From Syntrophomonas sp. (GTDB lineage Bacteria; Bacillota; Syntrophomonadia; Syntrophomonadales; Syntrophomonadaceae), in assembly GCA_028709355.1 (NCBI GenBank), contig JAQVXF010000048.1, positions 1-8,126 of the forward strand: DNA of 8,126 nt, written 5' to 3'. Under the pieces are notes generated by a model. It was not told the origin of the DNA. It ran no database searches and saw nothing but the letters and a program-made list of their open reading frames with translations. This document shows positions 5,129 to 8,126 of this stretch, in pieces; position 1 is the first letter of the stretch, and each line of letters starts with the position of its first letter. The position numbers were made by a program, and so were the translations under genes.

Positions 5129-6640
5129 TCAGTCTTTAATTTCAATCAGTTCTTCGCCAAAGTCTTCTATGGCCCTTTTTACGACCATATCATTGTACTG
5201 ATTATCCTCGATAAAAATGAATTGAACGTTGAATTCGCGAGCAAATAACTCTCTTATGACCGCATCCAGTATGTCACGGTTGCCTTTCTCCTCCATCCGC
5301 TCCTTATGGAACTTGTAGCCCTTATGGAAACCAATATACATGGTATCCCCTTTGGTCCCCAACAACTTGCCCTGTAATAAAAGCGCATGTGTGGGCACTT
5401 TTTTCTCTTTTACCCCAGCCAATATCCGGCTCCATAGAATTTCCCGGGCCTCTGTCTTTTCCCCGCGTTCAGAAGGTTCCAGCCGAGTCTCCTTATTTGC
5501 TCGCAACGACTTGGGTTGAGGCGCTGCAGGCGGTACGACTGTAACTGGTTTGCCTACCCAAGACGACAATTCTAAAAACGCCAGTTCCAGTACAAATCTT
5601 TGGCCTTCGCTGAATCTCAGTTTCTCCCCGGTGTCAACAATCATGCGTATCGCCTGGAGGATCTGGCTTTGCTCCAACTTCTGACCCTGGGCTTTAAGCA
5701 TTGGCCGGCTCTGTTCGCCTGCCATAATCAAATCCGCACTGTCTCCAGCTACTTTATACATCAATAAGTCACGCAGATAGAGGGCCGTCTCCCGTGCCAA
5801 CTGGATTGCCTCTTTACCCTGGTTGAGGGCGATACTCAGGTGCTCCACAATCGCCGCCGCATCTTGAGCGATGACATCATCTATCAACCGGGCCACAAAC
5901 AAATCATCAACCAATCCCAGCACTTCCAGGACATCATCCCGGTTAATGCGACTATCCTGGTAAGAATGCAGTTGGTCCAGCATTCCCAAAGCATCGCGCA
6001 TACCCCCGTTGGCCCGTCGGGCTATCAAGGCTATCGCCTCAGGATCGACATCAATAGAATTACTCTGGGCCACATCCTGTAGGCGACTTGTAATCTGATC
6101 CGGGGTTAAGCGGCGGAAATTATATTTTTGACATCTCGACAAGATTGTGCCCGGAATCTTCTGCAGTTCGGTGGTAGCCAGAATGAATATTACCGAATCG
6201 GGGGGTTCTTCGAGGGTTTTCAGCAGGGCATTGAAAGCCTCAGTGGTAAGCATATGTACTTCATCGATAATGTATACTTTCTTCTTGCCCTGAGCTGGCA
6301 GGATACGCACCTTTTCTCGTAAATCCCGGATCTCGTCGATGCCCCGGTTGGAGGCAGCGTCAATTTCGATTACGTCCATAAAACTCCCATTGCTTATGTC
6401 TTGGCACGAGGTACAGAGATTGCAGGGCTCTCCATCCTGTTGATGCCCACAATTGACTGCCTTGGCCAGGATCTTAGCCAGGCTGGTCTTACCTGTCCCT
6501 CGGGGCCCGGCGAAAAGATAAGCGTGGGTCAATCGATTCTCTCGCACTGAATTACGCAAAGCTTGGACGGTCTGCTCCTGACCCACTACTTCACTAAATC
6601 GTTGGGGTCTCCACACTCTATATAAAGCTAAGTACGACAT
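5129..6640 (-). CDS. dnaX: DNA polymerase III subunit gamma/tau
   Basis: 503 residues. It is the clamp-loader ATPase that assembles the sliding clamp and ties polymerases together at the replication fork. Seen: the N-terminal YRVWRPQRFSEVVGQ (7-21), Walker A GPRGTGKT (45-52), four zinc cysteines (64, 73, 76, 79), Walker B DEVH (126-129), LLKTLEEPP and sensor SRC (168-170), then the clamp-loader middle domain. A hydrophilic linker runs from about residue 380 and a tau-like C-terminus ends in DFGEELIEI. It is somewhat shorter than the B. subtilis protein. The frame is open 11 codons above, but the ATG at 6640 gives the family's usual MSYLALYR start and has AGGTG and GGGGG upstream. I see no well-phased slippery heptamer for a short gamma form. 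First gene of a dnaX-ybaB-recR operon. Confidence 0.96.
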   Translation of the reverse strand: MSYLALYRVWRPQRFSEVVGQEQTVQALRNSVRENRLTHAYLFAGPRGTGKTSLAKILAKAVNCGHQQDGEPCNLCTSCQDISNGSFMDVIEIDAASNRGIDEIRDLREKVRILPAQGKKKVYIIDEVHMLTTEAFNALLKTLEEPPDSVIFILATTELQKIPGTILSRCQKYNFRRLTPDQITSRLQDVAQSNSIDVDPEAIALIARRANGGMRDALGMLDQLHSYQDSRINRDDVLEVLGLVDDLFVARLIDDVIAQDAAAIVEHLSIALNQGKEAIQLARETALYLRDLLMYKVAGDSADLIMAGEQSRPMLKAQGQKLEQSQILQAIRMIVDTGEKLRFSEGQRFVLELAFLELSSWVGKPVTVVPPAAPQPKSLRANKETRLEPSERGEKTEAREILWSRILAGVKEKKVPTHALLLQGKLLGTKGDTMYIGFHKGYKFHKERMEEKGNRDILDAVIRELFAREFNVQFIFIEDNQYNDMVVKRAIEDFGEELIEIKD

Positions 6641-6685
6641 CAAACACCTGCCCCCGCTCACATCATAATGCAACGGCTTGCTTCC

Positions 6686-6691
6686 ATTATA
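6686..6691 (-). promoter_or_regulatory. Possible -10 element of a dnaX promoter
   Basis: A perfect TATAAT on the minus strand lies about 46 bases above the dnaX start, after the probable SRP RNA terminator. No good -35 is found 16-19 bases upstream, so the promoter would be weak or activator-dependent. dnaX may instead be read partly from the SRP RNA transcript. Confidence 0.4.
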
Positions 6692-6716
6692 TCTTGTCCC
6701 GAGACGCTATTTCTGG

Positions 6717-6749
6717 AAAAACATACAAAAATACAGGCCTCTCACCTGC
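6717..6749 (-). terminator. Probable intrinsic terminator of the SRP RNA gene
   Basis: On the minus strand GCAGGT (6749-6744) can pair with GCCTGT (6738-6733), with two G-U pairs, around GAGAG. It is followed by ATTTTTGTATGTTTTT. The T-run is interrupted but long. It lies 20 bases beyond the mature SRP RNA end, so a trimmed 3' tail would be expected. Confidence 0.5.
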
Positions 6750-6768
6750 AACTCTGCCTAAAATATTA

Positions 6769-7038
6769 TGCCGTGCACCTGGCCTCGAAGATACCTTCCG
6801 GGCGATGCGCGAACAGTTAACTCCGTCCAGGCTGCCCCCCGTCACACGGAATGAACCTTTTAGTGCTGCTTCCTTCCAGACCTGACACGGTTCAAGGTGT
6901 TCCGTTGCGGAGGACCCAAACCTCTTCGCCACTTATTCGAGCCGGACCCCACAAGGATATGCCCTCAGCTCAGGAATTCGATCCTGCTATAGCGGGTTGC
7001 AGGTTACAGGGCACCGCTAATTCCCCATCTAGCACGGC
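6769..7038 (-). ncRNA. ffs: Signal recognition particle RNA, large bacterial type with Alu domain
   Basis: About 270 bases, the RNA scaffold of the signal recognition particle, which with Ffh targets nascent membrane proteins. The minus strand carries the strongly conserved helix 8 string GTCAGGTCTGGAAGGAAGCA with its GGAA tetraloop (around 6867-6889). Near the 5' end are the Alu-domain strings GCGGTGCCCTGTAACC and CCCGCTATAGCAGG. The ends close on each other: GCCGTGC (7038-7032) pairs with GCACGGC (6776-6770), which sets the boundaries. The length and Alu domain are the Bacillus/Clostridia form, not the short 4.5S RNA of enterics. As in B. subtilis it sits just before dnaX. The GGAA loop is closed by a U-G pair rather than C-G. 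No clear promoter is seen in the AT-rich 49 bases behind msrAB. Open frames across this region are accidental. Confidence 0.95.
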
Positions 7039-7087
7039 AATTCTTATTTCTATTTTGCTCACTAATTGTAACTGCTTTTCAATTCAT

Positions 7088-8059
7088 TTACAAGAGGTCA
7101 AAGAGCGCCCGGTACTCACCGTAGCCCTCTTCTTCCAGGTCTTCAACCGGGATAAATCTTACCGCGGCTGAGTTGATACAGTAGCGAAGACCAGTCGGTG
7201 CTGGGCCGTCAGTAAAAACGTGCCCTAAATGAGAATCAGCCTCCTTGCTGCGCACCTCTGTCCGGACCATGAAATGACTGCGATCGGTTTTCTCCAGGAC
7301 GCGCTCCTTATTCAGCGGCCTGGAAAAGCTGGGCCAGCCACAGCCAGAATCAAATTTGTCCTGTGAACTGAAAAGTGCTTCACCCGACACTATGTCTACA
7401 TATATACCCGGTCGGCGATTGTCCCAATATTCATTATCAAATGGCGGCTCAGTTCCGTTGTGCTGAGTTACTTCAAATTGCCTCGGTGTCAACTTCTGGA
7501 GAACCCTTTCTTTGTCCTCAACCCAGTATCTGCTCTTGAACTTGTCGCGGCCAGAGGACTGCTTGTACCTATAGTAGTGCTCTGGTTGCTTGCGATGGTA
7601 ATCCTGATGATAATTTTCGGCTGGATAGAATACCTCCGCCGGCACGATTGTCACCATGATTGGTTTCTTGAATCTTCCACTCTCTTCCAAGTGCTTTTTT
7701 GACGCCTCCGCCACCTGTCTCTGTTCATCGCTGTGGTAAAATATGACCGGACGATAAGATGGCCCGCGGTCATAGAATTGCCCGCCGGAATCGGTAGGAT
7801 CTATGTTTTGCCAATAAACCTCCAGCAAAGCAGCATATTTGGAGCGGGTTGGATCGAAGGTAACCTGTACTGCCTCGCAATGTCCTGTGTTTTCGTAACA
7901 TACTTGTTCATAATTGGGATTCACCGTATGCCCTCCAGTGTAGCCTGATTGCACCTTGATCACTCCAGGAAGTTGCTCAAACGGTGCTACCATGCACCAA
8001 AAGCACCCTCCCGCAAAGGTAGCCAATTCATTGCCGCCTATTTCTGTTGGCTGCTCCAT
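7088..8059 (-). CDS. msrAB: Bifunctional peptide methionine sulfoxide reductase MsrA/MsrB
   Basis: 323 residues, a fusion that reduces both S- and R-methionine sulfoxide in oxidised proteins, using thioredoxin-type reductants. The MsrA domain (about 10-165) has the GCFWC motif with catalytic Cys19 and a second Cys22; PNYEQVC, DPT and NYHQDYH are conserved. After a linker the MsrB domain (about 185-315) has FDSGCGWPSF (resolving-type Cys240), DSHLGHVF and RYCINS with catalytic Cys294. The zinc-binding CxxC pairs of many MsrB proteins are absent (SGEALFSS where CGxxLF is common), so this is the zinc-free form. No signal peptide is seen, so it is cytoplasmic. The start at 8059 has GGGGAGGG eight bases upstream. 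Its stop lies only 49 bases before the SRP RNA, with no clear terminator. Confidence 0.96.
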   Translation of the reverse strand: MEQPTEIGGNELATFAGGCFWCMVAPFEQLPGVIKVQSGYTGGHTVNPNYEQVCYENTGHCEAVQVTFDPTRSKYAALLEVYWQNIDPTDSGGQFYDRGPSYRPVIFYHSDEQRQVAEASKKHLEESGRFKKPIMVTIVPAEVFYPAENYHQDYHRKQPEHYYRYKQSSGRDKFKSRYWVEDKERVLQKLTPRQFEVTQHNGTEPPFDNEYWDNRRPGIYVDIVSGEALFSSQDKFDSGCGWPSFSRPLNKERVLEKTDRSHFMVRTEVRSKEADSHLGHVFTDGPAPTGLRYCINSAAVRFIPVEDLEEEGYGEYRALFDLL

Positions 8060-8126
8060 ACCTGTGACCCTCCCCTCAAACCCGATACATTGCTCTTGGT
8101 TCAGTTTTTGTTAAAAAGATCATCCC

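Noticed and set aside
5390..5412. A-run in dnaX (minus strand GAGAAAAAAGTG) as a programmed frameshift site like the E. coli tau/gamma site
   Set aside because: The heptamer AAAAAAG is present but out of phase: codons are GAG AAA AAA GTG, not xxA AAA AAG, and six A's are short for transcriptional slippage. No basis for calling a gamma form.
7041..7082. SRP RNA promoter such as TTGAAA or TTACAA with an AT-rich -10
   Set aside because: No combination gives acceptable spacing together with a good -10, so no promoter is called.
6687..7171. Open frames on both strands across the dnaX upstream region
   Set aside because: They lie over the SRP RNA and its terminator; the conserved SRP RNA strings explain the sequence.
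503..7948. Plus-strand open frames opposite the minus-strand genes
   Set aside because: All lie antisense to well-supported genes or RNA, with no family features; they are shadows.
8090..8112. AAAACTGAACCAAG upstream of msrAB, nearly the same as AAAACTGAACAAAG in the left leader
   Set aside because: One short, AT-rich match with a mismatch and no surrounding similarity; the 67 bases above msrAB otherwise show only its ribosome binding site.
1..8126. CRISPR arrays, transposase genes, tRNA genes
   Set aside because: No regularly spaced repeats, transposase motifs or cloverleaf-type sequences were found on reading both strands.

Overview
The window looks like a piece of chromosome from an anaerobic Bacillota (Clostridia-type) bacterium. 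I base this on the large SRP RNA with an Alu domain, the SRP RNA-dnaX-ybaB-recR order known from Bacillus subtilis and relatives, strong AGGAGG-type ribosome binding sites, and a four-subunit 2-oxoacid:ferredoxin oxidoreductase typical of fermentative or syntrophic anaerobes. A Syntrophomonas-like organism is a reasonable guess, but the sequence alone does not prove it. Every gene I can support lies on the minus strand, so the biological reading order runs from high to low coordinates.

In that order: (1) msrAB, a fused methionine sulfoxide reductase (8059-7088). (2) The SRP RNA gene (about 7038-6769) with a probable terminator. (3) A replication/repair operon, dnaX (6640-5129), ybaB (5115-4783) and recR (4752-4159), with gaps of 13 and 30 bases, ending after about 185 bases of hairpin-rich sequence at an intrinsic terminator (3975-3946). 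(4) A second operon with a clear sigma-A promoter (3803-3774): a small P-loop NTPase of unknown role (3731-3048), then the alpha, beta, gamma and ferredoxin subunits of a 2-oxoacid:ferredoxin oxidoreductase (2987-286), with very tight or overlapping junctions in the later part. (5) A near-consensus, extended -10 promoter (258-230) starting only 27 bases after the last gene, followed by more than 200 bases of structured noncoding DNA running off the window. This last part looks like the leader of a stable-RNA operon, most likely rRNA. The rRNA itself would lie outside the window.

The oxidoreductase joins 2-oxoacid oxidation to ferredoxin reduction: alpha and beta form the thiamine pyrophosphate active site, gamma completes the core, and the 2x[4Fe-4S] subunit passes electrons out. 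The NTPase is the least understood protein here. Its first position in the operon suggests a role in assembly, activation or regulation of the enzyme, but this is inference. The housekeeping half is ordinary. The parts that repay a second look are the NTPase, the structured leader at the left end, the hairpin-rich DNA behind recR, and repeated palindromic cores around the NTPase promoter.
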